Shown piece after piece: positions 18,065 to 26,862 of a stretch of 64,000 bases of DNA (positions are counted from its first letter, which is position 1; every line of letters begins with the position of its first letter). The notes under the pieces are model-generated. The model was not told the origin of the DNA. It made no database searches and was given only the letters and a program-made list of their open reading frames with translations. The DNA comes from Paenibacillus sp. FSL H7-0357 (lineage in GTDB: Bacteria; Bacillota; Bacilli; Paenibacillales; Paenibacillaceae). A program made the translations under genes and the position numbers. The DNA lies in assembly GCF_000758525.1 (NCBI RefSeq), contig NZ_CP009241.1, forward strand, positions 7,628,749 through 7,692,748. The letters run 5' to 3'.

Positions 18065-19824
18065 TGGATTCCCTCCAATTGACTTTGAATAAGCTCATAA
18101 TAAGCACCGCGCCGGGCAACTAGCTCCGGATGGGTACCAACCTCGGCCACCTGTCCCTGCTGCATCACGACAATCAGATCCATATCGATCATCCAGTGCA
18201 GGCGGTGGGTGGCGAGAAACACAAGTTTCCCTGCAAATAGCGGCAGCATTGTTTGCTTCAGCTCGTATTCCGTCTCTATGTCCAGATGGGCGGTCGGCTC
18301 GTCGAGCAGCATGACCGGACGGCTGCTCAGCAGTGCGCGGGCCAGCGCGACGCGCTGTTCCTGACCGCCGCTGAGCGAACGGCCGCCGCCGCCGATCATT
18401 TCATCCAGTCCGCTTGGCAGCGACTCCACCAGCTTGGATAATCCAGCGGCGGCCATCACCGAAGCAACAGCTTCCGTCGAAGCTTCCGGATAATAGAAAC
18501 GCACATTATCCGCCAGCGTGCCGCTGAAAATATACGGCCGCTGCGGAATATATGAGGTCTGCTTGCGCCACTCCTCATCGGTAAGCGCACTGACACGGTT
18601 CCCGTTAATGCTTATGCTCCCTGAGGTAGGATGCAGAAAGCCGCCCAGGATATCGACCAGTGTGGATTTACCCGCGCCGCTCTCTCCGATAATTCCAATC
18701 TTCGCAGAACCCTTGAACTCCAGGTTAACGCCCTCCAGCGAGGCAATCCCGTCAGCTTCATATTTAACGCCAACCTGCTCCAGCTTCAGCACACTATCCT
18801 GCCGCCAAGTAAATACAGCGGCAGGAGACGGCGCGGCTGTAGAGGTTTCCGTTCCCCCAGCCTCCAATACCTCCGCTGTTACCGTATCCCGGTCGATAAT
18901 GTCCTTCATCGCTTCACCGGCTTCCTTGCCATCCAGCGTAGCATGGAAATCTGCTCCGACCAGCCGGACCGGCAGGAAATATTCCGGCGCCAGGATCAGA
19001 ATGGTTAACCCGGTAACCAGGGTCATCTGCTCATTGACCAGCCGCAGCCCCAGGCTTACAGCTACTGAGGCCACGGATAACATCGTGAAGAAGTCCATCG
19101 CGAAGGAAGACAGAAAAGCTACACGCAGCGTACGCATTGTAGCCGAACGGTAGCGGTCACTGACCTCGGCAATACTGTCACTATGACTGCGGCTGCGCCC
19201 GAGAAACTTCAGCGTCTCCAGCCCGCGCAGCGAATCAACAAAATGATTGGACAGCGTCCGGTAGGACTTCAGCTGGCGGTCCATTTGCTTGCGGGCAGTC
19301 ATTCCGATCAGAATCATAAAGACGATAATAATTGGCATCGTCAAGGTAAGAATAACACCGCTCGACGTATCCAGAGTATAGATGTATACCAGAAGCAAGA
19401 CCGGTGTTACCGCCATGCCTACCATCCGCGGAATAATAAGCTCTATATAGGTGCGGAACTTCGTTACTCCTTCAAGCACAAGCGTAACCAGATTTCCCGT
19501 GCCCCGGTCGCCCGCCAGCCTCGGTCCCAGCTGGAACAGCTTGTCCATCATTTGTCTCCGCATGCTGCTGCCGGTGTTCTCCGCGAAGCGGTAAGAGACG
19601 CGGCTCATCAGCATGGCGCAGGCATGGCGTACAAGAAACGCAAGAAGGAACAAGAGCATTGTCGCCCCTTGTTCCTTCAGCGGTTCTCCCGCAAACAGCG
19701 CAGAGACTACTTCTGCCAGCGACTTAGCCAGCAGAAGTATGGACAGGCTTTGCACCAGGGTAAGGAAGCCTACGATCAGAAAGACCGGCTTAACTCCTTT
19801 GTACCCAAGCAAATTTTTATCCAT
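18061..19824 (-). CDS. cydD: Thiol reductant ABC exporter subunit CydD
   Basis: The 587-residue partner half-transporter: membrane domain in residues 1-310, then Walker A (GESGAGKST), signature LSGGQEQRVALARALL, Walker B (VMLLDEPTAHLD) and a switch histidine (LATHRLHW). A FLGRSRSHSDSI intracellular loop is typical of CydD. Its ATG overlaps the cydB stop (TAATG), and its own stop overlaps cydC, so the transporter is translationally coupled to the oxidase it serves. Confidence 0.95.
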   Translation of the reverse strand: MDKNLLGYKGVKPVFLIVGFLTLVQSLSILLLAKSLAEVVSALFAGEPLKEQGATMLLFLLAFLVRHACAMLMSRVSYRFAENTGSSMRRQMMDKLFQLGPRLAGDRGTGNLVTLVLEGVTKFRTYIELIIPRMVGMAVTPVLLLVYIYTLDTSSGVILTLTMPIIIVFMILIGMTARKQMDRQLKSYRTLSNHFVDSLRGLETLKFLGRSRSHSDSIAEVSDRYRSATMRTLRVAFLSSFAMDFFTMLSVASVAVSLGLRLVNEQMTLVTGLTILILAPEYFLPVRLVGADFHATLDGKEAGEAMKDIIDRDTVTAEVLEAGGTETSTAAPSPAAVFTWRQDSVLKLEQVGVKYEADGIASLEGVNLEFKGSAKIGIIGESGAGKSTLVDILGGFLHPTSGSISINGNRVSALTDEEWRKQTSYIPQRPYIFSGTLADNVRFYYPEASTEAVASVMAAAGLSKLVESLPSGLDEMIGGGGRSLSGGQEQRVALARALLSSRPVMLLDEPTAHLDIETEYELKQTMLPLFAGKLVFLATHRLHWMIDMDLIVVMQQGQVAEVGTHPELVARRGAYYELIQSQLEGIH

Positions 19825-20840
19825 TAGTATTCAAGATGCTCCTTCTCGTGAACCCGTTTGTGGAAGATGAAATAACTCCAGATCTGATAACCGAGCACGA
19901 ACGGCAGCAGCGTCAGCGCTACAATCGACATCACCTTCAGTGAATACTGGCCCGAAGCCGCATTGGTGATCGTCAGATTAAACGCCTCATCAATAGAGCT
20001 GATCATAACCCGCGGGAACAGTCCCACAAATATCGACATCACCGACAAAGCCATAACCGCTCCGGTCATCCCGAATGCCCAGCTGTCCTTCTTCTTGGTC
20101 ATGAAATAGCCGGACAGAACGAAGGCGGCAATGCCTAGAATCACTAATACCAGCAGCAATGCACCACGTTGTTCAAACACATCTGTCATATAGTAAGTCA
20201 TAATTACAAAAGCAACCAGCAGCGCAGCCAGCGGGAACAATAACTTCTGCGCCAGCTTGCGCGCACGAACCTGCAGATCGCCAACCGTACGGAGCGTAGT
20301 GAACATCAAACCATGCACCAGGCAAAGCAGCACTACAGTAATCCCTGCGACTACGGTATACACATTCACGATGTCGAAGAATCCGGCATACATCTGCATG
20401 TCACCGTCAATCGGCAACCCCTTGATGAAGCTCGCGAACACTACTGCCAGCAGGAACGGCGGAAGGAAGCTGCCGAAGAAGATGCAGGCGTCCCAGGTTC
20501 TTTTCCAGGCCAGTGAATCGCGTTTGCCTCTGAATTCAAAGGCGACACCGCGGGCAATCAGCGCCAGCAGGGCAAAGACAAACGGGATATAGAATCCGCT
20601 GAACAGCGTTGCGTACCAGTTGGGGAAAGCAGCGAACATCGCGCCCGCACCCGTCAGCAGCCATACCTCATTCGCATCCCAGAACGGCCCGATCGAGTTG
20701 ATTAGCACCCGGCGTTCCGTATCATTCTTGGCCAGGAACTGCGTTTCCATTCCTACGCCGAAGTCGAAGCCTTCCAGGAAGAAAAATCCGATAAATAATA
20801 CCGCAATCAGCACAAACCACAATTCATTAAGAGAAAGCAT
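19824..20840 (-). CDS. cydB: Cytochrome bd ubiquinol oxidase subunit II
   Basis: A 338-residue membrane protein with about eight helices. The opening MLSLNELWFVLIAVLFIGFFFLEGFDFGVG is the CydB signature, followed by IGPFWDANEVWLLTGAGAMFAAFP. It is the second structural subunit of the bd-type terminal oxidase, which reduces oxygen with quinol at high affinity. The start at 20840 has AAGGAGG 6 bases upstream and lies inside the end of cydA; a longer upstream frame is not credible. Confidence 0.96.
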   Translation of the reverse strand: MLSLNELWFVLIAVLFIGFFFLEGFDFGVGMETQFLAKNDTERRVLINSIGPFWDANEVWLLTGAGAMFAAFPNWYATLFSGFYIPFVFALLALIARGVAFEFRGKRDSLAWKRTWDACIFFGSFLPPFLLAVVFASFIKGLPIDGDMQMYAGFFDIVNVYTVVAGITVVLLCLVHGLMFTTLRTVGDLQVRARKLAQKLLFPLAALLVAFVIMTYYMTDVFEQRGALLLVLVILGIAAFVLSGYFMTKKKDSWAFGMTGAVMALSVMSIFVGLFPRVMISSIDEAFNLTITNAASGQYSLKVMSIVALTLLPFVLGYQIWSYFIFHKRVHEKEHLEY

Positions 20841-22230
20841 GCGATCCCTCCTTACTATATGGATCATGCGACTCACCGTGATCGTTATCCATGGCATAAG
20901 GGCCTTTTTTGATAACTTTGATGAACAATCCGATCAGTACCGCTCCCAGAATAGCGTAGATCGCCGTAAAGGAGATCACCGAGAACAGCACCTGTCCAGC
21001 CGATATATTAGGAGACACACTGTCTTCTGTCGTCATTAATCCGAATACCGTCCAAGGCTGACGTCCGATCTCTGTCATGATCCAGCCTGCAGTATTGGCA
21101 ATTGGCGGAAGCAGCAGCCCCCAGAACATGAACCGCATAAACCAGGTGTTCGGACGTTCCATCTTTTTGCGCCACATCAGATACATCGCATACATGCCGA
21201 GCACAATCATCAGCGTGCCTGCGACCACCATGATCCGGAAGCTCCAGAAAGTCGTACGAACAGGCGGGATATAATCCCCCGGGCCGTACTTTTGTTCATA
21301 TTCCGCCTGCAGCGTGTTCATCCCTTTAACTTCACCGGAGAACTTACTGTAGGACAAGAAACTCAGCATATAAGGAATCTTGATTTCCCCGGAGTTTGAT
21401 TTATTGTCAGGATCGATAAAAGCACTGGCTGTCCAAGCCGCAGGGTCACCACTGTCCTCCCAAAGGGCTTCCGTAGCTGCCATCTTCATCGGCTGTGTCT
21501 CTACCAGATACTGCGCTTGGGCATGACCTGCAACGGCTACCCCCATGGAGGAGACAATGCCGACAATCGCCGCAATTTCGAACGATTTTCTAAAGAAAGG
21601 CACATCCTGCTTCTTGAGCATTTTATAGGCACTGATACCCGTTACCAGAAATGCCCCTGTAGCGTAAGCCGCGAGCACCGTATGCGGGAATTCCACCAGC
21701 AATTGTCCGTTTGTAATCAAAGCCAGGAAATCATTCATTTCGGCCCGGCCATTATTCATCGCAAAACCAACAGGGTGCTGCATAAAAGAATTGGCTGCGA
21801 GAATCCAGAATGCCGATAACATCGTTCCCAGCGCTACCATCCAGATGGACAGTAAATGAATCTTCTTGGAGACTTTGTCCCAGCCAAAAATCCATAAGCC
21901 GATAAAAGTAGACTCCAGGAAAAACGCCAGCAGCGCTTCAATCGCAAGTGGAGCCCCAAATACATCCCCGACAAAGCGGGAATAATCGGACCAGTTCATT
22001 CCGAACTGGAATTCCTGCAATATCCCTGTTACTACCCCTACTGCGAAGTTAATGAGAAATAGCTTTCCCCAAAACTGCGCCATTCTTTTGTACTCATCGT
22101 TGCCTTTTCGGACATACATCGTCTCCATGATCGCGATCAAGAGTGCAAGTCCAATAGATACCGGTACAAAGAAGTAATGAAAGATCGTCGTCGACGCAAA
22201 TTGTATACGCGACAGCATAACTGTATCCAT
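20827..22230 (-). CDS. cydA: Cytochrome bd ubiquinol oxidase subunit I
   Basis: The 467-residue subunit I carries the quinol site and hemes b558, b595 and d. Heme-ligand His near the N-terminus is in FASTTIFHYFFVPVSIGLAL; the second His and Met ligands lie in FPHTVLAAYATG and the later helices. The GRQPW motif (EIGRQPWTVFG) and a short Q-loop, as in Bacillus/Paenibacillus forms, are visible. First gene of cydABDC, with SD AAAGGGG before the ATG. Two TGTGA-N6-TCACA palindromes upstream point to redox control. Confidence 0.97.
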   Translation of the reverse strand: MDTVMLSRIQFASTTIFHYFFVPVSIGLALLIAIMETMYVRKGNDEYKRMAQFWGKLFLINFAVGVVTGILQEFQFGMNWSDYSRFVGDVFGAPLAIEALLAFFLESTFIGLWIFGWDKVSKKIHLLSIWMVALGTMLSAFWILAANSFMQHPVGFAMNNGRAEMNDFLALITNGQLLVEFPHTVLAAYATGAFLVTGISAYKMLKKQDVPFFRKSFEIAAIVGIVSSMGVAVAGHAQAQYLVETQPMKMAATEALWEDSGDPAAWTASAFIDPDNKSNSGEIKIPYMLSFLSYSKFSGEVKGMNTLQAEYEQKYGPGDYIPPVRTTFWSFRIMVVAGTLMIVLGMYAMYLMWRKKMERPNTWFMRFMFWGLLLPPIANTAGWIMTEIGRQPWTVFGLMTTEDSVSPNISAGQVLFSVISFTAIYAILGAVLIGLFIKVIKKGPYAMDNDHGESHDPYSKEGSHAFS

Positions 22231-22293
22231 GTTTCTTCCCCTTTCTTCTCCCCATTCGTTATGTCTATTCTGTCAAAAATTTAAGGCTTAAAG

Positions 22294-22362
22294 TGTGATA
22301 ATTATCACATTATACACCCGGATTCGGCCTAAAAAACAATAAATTTGTGACAAATATCACAA
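22294..22362 (-). promoter_or_regulatory. cydA promoter with two TGTGA-N6-TCACA operators (Rex or Fnr/CRP type)
   Basis: TGTGATAATTATCACA (22294-22309) is a perfect palindrome lying immediately downstream of a TATAAT -10 (22309-22314, minus strand), over the likely start site. A second site, TTGTGACAAATATCACAA (22345-22362), is centred 52 bases upstream of the first, about five helical turns away. Both fit Rex operators (TTGTGA...TCACAA) and Fnr/CRP sites (TGTGA-N6-TCACA). In B. subtilis cyd is Rex-repressed, so Rex is the leading guess. The -35 is poor, which suggests an activator as well. Confidence 0.7.
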
Positions 22363-22381
22363 TATTACGTTCGGAAAGCAA

Positions 22382-22407
22382 AAAAAATAAGACGGTTTTA
22401 CCGTCTT
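22382..22407 (-). terminator. Terminator of the ydjO-like gene
   Basis: On the minus strand AAGACGGT-AAA-ACCGTCTT is followed by ATTTTTTTT. It lies 48 bases past the stop codon and ahead of the cyd regulatory region. Confidence 0.85.
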
Positions 22408-22454
22408 GGATTTGTTCGTCGTTCTATAGAAAGCTTGACTCATAAAGGCATTGG

Positions 22455-22685
22455 TTAGGTAATCGAAATACCCTTCTTCAGCGATTTGAGATCGCCATTA
22501 GAATTAAGCAATTGCGGCAGCATCTTCATGCTGCGAACCATTGGGGCATGACAGAGACGGCAAGAAGGCGCATGTTCAAATGCGAAATTATCCCTCATCC
22601 ATCCGTTGCATCCATCATTGGTACAGGCCCAAATTGCGGTATTTTCTTCCGGTACTTCCTCTAAAGGCTTCTTCCGGTAGTTCAT
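22455..22685 (-). CDS. Cold-inducible YdjO-like zinc-ribbon protein
   Basis: The 76-residue product has four cysteines in the pattern CTNDGC...CRLC (IWACTNDGCNGWMRDNF and CRLCHAPMV), a small zinc ribbon as in B. subtilis YdjO, a protein induced by cold shock. SD AAGGGAGG lies upstream of the ATG. It sits beside a cold-shock protein gene, but each has its own terminator. The function is unknown. Confidence 0.82.
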   Translation of the reverse strand: MNYRKKPLEEVPEENTAIWACTNDGCNGWMRDNFAFEHAPSCRLCHAPMVRSMKMLPQLLNSNGDLKSLKKGISIT

Positions 22686-22840
22686 TGCCGTTCCTCCCTT
22701 CCTTTATGTTACAAGTTGAGAAACAAGTAAAAAAGCATCCAATTATATTCTTTCTAAGATGCTTACAAATCCTTCATTTGCAGTTGCTCTACTTCAAGAT
22801 CATGTTGTGGTTTCATGATGATATAGCAGTTGATCTTATA

Positions 22841-22877
22841 AAAAAAGACCGTCCCAACTTGCAAAAGCGGGGACGGT
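22841..22877 (-). terminator. Terminator of the cold-shock protein gene
   Basis: On the minus strand ACCGTCCC and GGGACGGT pair around a 14-base loop. The run of A at 22841-22847 gives seven U after the stem. Confidence 0.85.
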
Positions 22878-22887
22878 GCTTCTATTA

Positions 22888-23088
22888 TTACAGTTTTACA
22901 ACGTTTTCGGCTTGTGGTCCGCGGTTGCCTTGAACAACGTTGAATTCAACGCGTTGGCCTTCGTCCAAAGTTTTGAAGCCGTCGCCAGTGATTGCGCTGA
23001 AGTGAACGAATACGTCGCTTCCGCCTTCAACTTCGATGAAACCGAATCCTTTTTCTGCGTTGAACCATTTAACTGTACCTGTTTGCAT
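22888..23088 (-). CDS. cspB: CspA-family cold-shock protein
   Basis: A 66-residue single-domain RNA chaperone. RNP1 is KGFGFIE and RNP2 is VFVHFSAI, on the five-stranded CSD beta barrel; [14 protein letters not shown] is the standard N-terminus. The start at 23088 has GGAGG 8 bases upstream; an extra five residues in the longer frame would swallow that site. The promoter at 23166-23194 leaves a leader of about 70 bases, as is usual for cold-regulated csp mRNAs. Which Bacillus paralogue it matches cannot be settled by eye. Confidence 0.95.
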   Translation of the reverse strand: MQTGTVKWFNAEKGFGFIEVEGGSDVFVHFSAITGDGFKTLDEGQRVEFNVVQGNRGPQAENVVKL

Positions 23089-23165
23089 GTGTGTTACCTC
23101 CACAAATTTAAATTAATATGTTCTTTTTATCTTCAAACAAAGAAAAAATTCACACATTGAAAAAG

Positions 23166-23194
23166 GTTGTATTTGCATTGACAGCCCTTTTCAA
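23166..23194 (-). promoter_or_regulatory. Promoter of the cold-shock protein gene
   Basis: On the minus strand TTGAAA (23194-23189), 17 bases, then TACAAC (23171-23166). No other well-spaced pair lies closer to the start codon. Confidence 0.55.
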
Positions 23195-23476
23195 TACGAG
23201 AATTAGGTATCAAATGTATGATTAATCTCATGTTACCACACCGGAGTTACAAAGGCAAGCCAACATCCGAATATATCCGTATTTCCCCTTATAAGGTGTT
23301 GTTCCCAATGTAAGGGCTACCAGTCTTTATAAAAAGGGGGATTTGCATCCATATTAAGTAATATACCCAGATGATTTGACTTCGAAACGGATGCCGTCCT
23401 TAATTTTATAATAAGGACGGCTGGGCCGTCTCGCTTATCTTGACTGCCACATTATTATATACGGCTGACGCCGCTT
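23195..23476. other. Intergenic region between csp and htrA with an inverted repeat
   Basis: No gene is supported. GCCGTCCTTA and TAAGGACGGC (23393-23402 and 23412-23421) form a perfect 10-bp inverted repeat. A competing GACGGC/GCCGTC hairpin overlaps it. Neither has a T-run on the htrA side, so termination there is uncertain. Confidence 0.5.
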
Positions 23477-24724
23477 TTATTCCTTTTGTTTTTCAAGAAG
23501 TTTCACTGTCACCTGTTTTACCTCTCCGTTGCGGTAATAAGTAATCTTCAGATCATCTCCGATTTTGGTGTGATCATACAGATACTTGCGCAGCGAAAGG
23601 GTCGATGTGATCGGTTCATTGTCAAACTTGGTAATCACATCATTGAACTGCAGTCCTGCATCCTTGGCCGGCCCTACCGCATCCAGCACAACTACTCCGT
23701 CTTTAACGGTCGTTGGCAGATTAAGCTCCTTGCGCTGATCTTCTGCGAGCGGCACATAAGGGTTATTCAAATCTACGGAATACACTCCCAGATAAGAGCG
23801 GGCAATCTTCCCGTTAGCCTCAAGCTCACCCGCCGTTTCCATAACATGATTGGCCGGGATGGCAAAACCAAGTCCCTCCACGCCTGTATCGGAAATCTTC
23901 ATTGTATTAATACCAATCACCTTGCCGTTCAGATCGACCAGCGCGCCTCCGCTATTGCCCTCGTTAATTGCAGCATCCGTCTGAATGACTTCTTGTTCCC
24001 AGTCATAGACACCGTCCTGGTTCAGTGATACGGGAATGGTCCGTTCTGTGTAGCTGACAATCCCCGAGGTCAAGCTATCGCCGAGTCCCAGCGGATTGCC
24101 GATAGCAATGACCGTCTCCCCAAACCGCAGCTTGGAGGAATCACCAATCTGGGCTACTGTGGTAATGCCTTTAGCATCAATGGAGAGCACCGCGATATCA
24201 CTTACTTTATCCGTACCCACAAGTGTTGCCTTGCGTGTCTCACCATCTACCGTAACCACTTCCAGCTTGCCGAAGCCCTCGATCACATGATTATTGGTAA
24301 TAATAAAGGCCTTGTTATCGTCCTTCTTATAGATCACTCCCGAGCCAAGTGCCGACTCGTCGAGAATGTTAAGTTCCTTGTTATCTTCTTTATGATTAAT
24401 TATGCTCACAACGGCCGGTCGGACAAGAGCCGCAGCCTGAACAATCCGTTCATACGGGTCACCGCTGCTTGCAGTCACCTTCTCAATCACTTTCGGCTGC
24501 TCCGCCTTCTCCTGTGTCAACTGACCTGTAGCCAGACTGAACAGAAGTACTGCAACCACCGCACTGATCACTGAGCTAATGACAGACACCTGCCAAGTTG
24601 CCAGGCTCCGCCGTGATTTGCGGGCAGACCAATTCCGGCTCGTTAAGACCTTAGAGGGTTCCTGCCCTCTGCCTTCGCGCCGCGGTACCTTGGTTGAATA
24701 AAAATCATCATCAAACAGTCCCAC
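23477..24724 (-). CDS. htrC: Membrane-anchored HtrA-type serine protease (HtrC/YyxA-like)
   Basis: A 415-residue S1C protease with a cytoplasmic N-terminus, one membrane helix (about residues 43-65), a trypsin-like domain outside and a C-terminal PDZ domain (about 310-405). The triad is His in ITNNHVIEG, Asp in KVSDIAVLSID and Ser in NEGNSGGALVD. It degrades misfolded envelope proteins. The start is a GTG with GAGAGG 8 bases upstream. It follows walJ in the same orientation, as in Bacillus, but here a small plus-strand gene separates them, so it has its own promoter. Confidence 0.95.
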   Translation of the reverse strand: MGLFDDDFYSTKVPRREGRGQEPSKVLTSRNWSARKSRRSLATWQVSVISSVISAVVAVLLFSLATGQLTQEKAEQPKVIEKVTASSGDPYERIVQAAALVRPAVVSIINHKEDNKELNILDESALGSGVIYKKDDNKAFIITNNHVIEGFGKLEVVTVDGETRKATLVGTDKVSDIAVLSIDAKGITTVAQIGDSSKLRFGETVIAIGNPLGLGDSLTSGIVSYTERTIPVSLNQDGVYDWEQEVIQTDAAINEGNSGGALVDLNGKVIGINTMKISDTGVEGLGFAIPANHVMETAGELEANGKIARSYLGVYSVDLNNPYVPLAEDQRKELNLPTTVKDGVVVLDAVGPAKDAGLQFNDVITKFDNEPITSTLSLRKYLYDHTKIGDDLKITYYRNGEVKQVTVKLLEKQKE

Positions 24725-24807
24725 CGTTACATCCTCTCCCCTCTATTGCCACTGCATCCATGACCTGAACGCCAAGCAACCACGCCCGAGCTTTCCGCTT
24801 TATCTCT

Positions 24808-24836
24808 TAGACTCCTGAAAGCTCTAAAAGGTTTCA
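24808..24836 (-). promoter_or_regulatory. Candidate ECF-sigma promoter of htrC
   Basis: On the minus strand TGAAAC-CTTTT (from 24836) is followed after about 17 bases by GTCTAA (24813-24808). AAC/GTC elements at this spacing resemble envelope-stress ECF promoters (SigW/SigM/SigX type). The -10 lacks the leading C of the usual CGTC. It would give a leader of about 75 bases. Confidence 0.4.
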
Positions 24837-25100
24837 CTTCATTCATTCACCACAAATGTGTGTGTTATAAGCGCAAGGGGTCTCCTATTCTTGCAACATA
24901 TTAAAAAAGGATAAGCTTCAATCCGGAATATTTTCCAACTTAAAAGACTACAATAATAGAAGTACTATTTAAACTCAGGCTTAATTCTGCTCTTTATGAT
25001 TGTATCACAGGCGGGGCTAGCACCCACGTTTTTTCTGACGTAAAAACCCTACAAATTTTTTACAGATCAGCTTTCATTTAGCTCAGAAGGAGGAATAAAT

Positions 25101-25307
25101 ATGGAATCTTTTTCAACAAGTATGGATCTGGTGCAATTTATCGGCAAACTCGGTGACCTGAAGGATGAACACTATCATCTGATCCTGGTTCAAAGCGCCA
25201 TGATCGAGCTGCTGATTGATAAAGGGCTTTTCTCACGCCAAGAATTGGAACGTAAAATTACGGAGGTAGACCAGCTTATGACTGGCTCACCTTATCCCAC
25301 GGCGTAG
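25101..25307 (+). CDS. Small conserved-looking hypothetical protein, 68 residues
   Basis: I do not recognise a family. The frame starts at an ATG 8 bases after AGAAGGAGG, an excellent binding site, which argues that it is real. The product is soluble and helical (MDLVQFIGKLGDLKDEHYH, then SAMIELLIDKGLFSRQELE), with no Cys and no membrane segment. IELLIDKGLFSRQEL looks like a small helix-turn-helix or coiled segment. It runs against the wal genes, and its last 32 bases overlap the 3' end of walJ tail to tail. Confidence 0.72.
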   Translation: MESFSTSMDLVQFIGKLGDLKDEHYHLILVQSAMIELLIDKGLFSRQELERKITEVDQLMTGSPYPTA

Positions 25308-26082
25308 GCTGGTCATAATAGGTATCGCACAATCTGAACTCACTGTCTCTGAAGAAGCAGCCCCGGTCTTCCATTGCCCCGCGCACCGACATTTTGGCCA
25401 AATCCATCATATTGTGATCCCGGCTTAAGTGAGCCAGATAGGTCCGTTTGGTCCGTCCGGTAAGAATCTCGCTTAGTGCCGCTCCCGCCGCCTCATTGGA
25501 GAGATGGCCTAAATCGCCCAGAATCCGCCGTTTCGTATTCCACGGATAACGCCCCATTCTCAGCATCTCTATATCGTGGTTGGCCTCCAGTACCAGCACA
25601 TCCGAATCGGCAATCGCCGTCCGCACTTTATCACTGACATACCCAAGATCCGTAGCAACACAAAGCTTCTCCTTGCCGTCATAAAAATTGTACCCTACCG
25701 GTTCAGCCGCATCATGGGAGATTGCAAATGACTCTACCCGCAGACTGCCGAAATCCCTGTGCTGTCCGGTCTCCATAATAATCCGGTTATGCTCGGCAAT
25801 AGTGCCGATCCCCTTCTCAATCGCCCCCCAGGTATTGGAGTTGGCGTAGATCGGAAGATCGTATTTGCGGGCCATGGCTCCAAGTCCCTTGATATGGTCC
25901 GAGTGCTCATGCGTAACCAGTATTCCGTCTATCTCCTTGCCCGTCATCTCACGCATCGCGAGCAGCTCGTCGATCCGTTTGGCGCTGAGGCCCGCGTCGA
26001 TCATAAGCGCCGTTTCCCCGTTTCGCACCACTGTTACGTTGCCGGTAGAACCGCTGGACAGTACCGTAAATGAAATCCCCAT
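25276..26082 (-). CDS. walJ: MBL-fold hydrolase WalJ (YycJ)
   Basis: The 268-residue metallo-beta-lactamase-fold protein has the metal site THEHSDHIKGL (HxHxDH), a downstream LEANHD and HLSRDH. It opens with FTVLSSGSTGNVTVV, as YycJ proteins do. These are double-strand 5'-3' DNA exonucleases with proposed roles in mismatch repair and replication-wall coordination. It is the last gene of the walRKHIJ run, 18 bases after walI. Confidence 0.95.
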   Translation of the reverse strand: MGISFTVLSSGSTGNVTVVRNGETALMIDAGLSAKRIDELLAMREMTGKEIDGILVTHEHSDHIKGLGAMARKYDLPIYANSNTWGAIEKGIGTIAEHNRIIMETGQHRDFGSLRVESFAISHDAAEPVGYNFYDGKEKLCVATDLGYVSDKVRTAIADSDVLVLEANHDIEMLRMGRYPWNTKRRILGDLGHLSNEAAGAALSEILTGRTKRTYLAHLSRDHNMMDLAKMSVRGAMEDRGCFFRDSEFRLCDTYYDQPTPWDKVSQS

Positions 26083-26100
26083 ATCTCTCTCCTGCTCCTT

Positions 26101-26844
26101 CTACTCTGTTGTCTTCGGACTGATGATGTCCGCACTGATGGCATCGACGTAATAGGCGTTGCCGTTCTCCAGCATAAAGCGCCACATTGGCGAAGCCACC
26201 TGGCTTTCAGAGTTGAACAATTCCCCATAATAGCCAAGCTCAATCTCTTTAACTACCGAATCCGCCGGAAAATATTTCTCAATCAGGCTGCTGAGTGCCT
26301 GTGAGGCCGGAAGCACCTTCTGGATATCTTCGTCACTGCTTGTAGCTCCGATTTCAATCTTCGGCCAACGGTAGGCCACAATTTTTTGATCACTGTTGAT
26401 CAGCTCAAGCCGCACTCTGAACAAAGACCATTTATGGTCGACCAGTGGATGAAGTACAAATTTGCCTACCTCGCTCTCCTGAGAATCAAAGCGATAATTG
26501 GCGATGTCTGTGATCTGGTCTGCCAGTGAACTGCTCAGTTCGGCAAATGATGAATAAATCAGCTTGCTGTCTATCGGCACCTTCAGTTCAACCGGTTCCT
26601 CATTCTGCTCTTCCCCGGAGTAGCGGTAAGTGATATCGGGCAGCTGCGGAGTGGCAGCCGGAATGGGACACAACACACGAATCCCCTTCTGTTCCATCAC
26701 CGCCTGCGTTTCTGCGGATAGGGAAGTGAAATCCAGATTGGCACTGGCCTGATCGCGCAAGTCCATCCAGAGCTGATAACAAAGCAGCAGATTCAATACC
26801 AGAAAGGCGTAAATCAGCACATTTTTGGCTCTTCCCCAGTCCAT
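26101..26844 (-). CDS. walI: Two-component regulatory protein WalI (YycI)
   Basis: A 247-residue bitopic membrane protein: a helix at about 8-26 (VLIYAFLVLNLLLCYQLW) and an outside YycH-like domain. With WalH it restrains the kinase WalK in the membrane. The ATG at 26844 has AAGGAGG before it; the frame stays open 93 bases further into a repeat, but that extension lacks a binding site and encodes repeat sequence. Confidence 0.93.
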   Translation of the reverse strand: MDWGRAKNVLIYAFLVLNLLLCYQLWMDLRDQASANLDFTSLSAETQAVMEQKGIRVLCPIPAATPQLPDITYRYSGEEQNEEPVELKVPIDSKLIYSSFAELSSSLADQITDIANYRFDSQESEVGKFVLHPLVDHKWSLFRVRLELINSDQKIVAYRWPKIEIGATSSDEDIQKVLPASQALSSLIEKYFPADSVVKEIELGYYGELFNSESQVASPMWRFMLENGNAYYVDAISADIISPKTTE

Positions 26845-26862
26845 ACCGCTCCTCCTTAAAGT

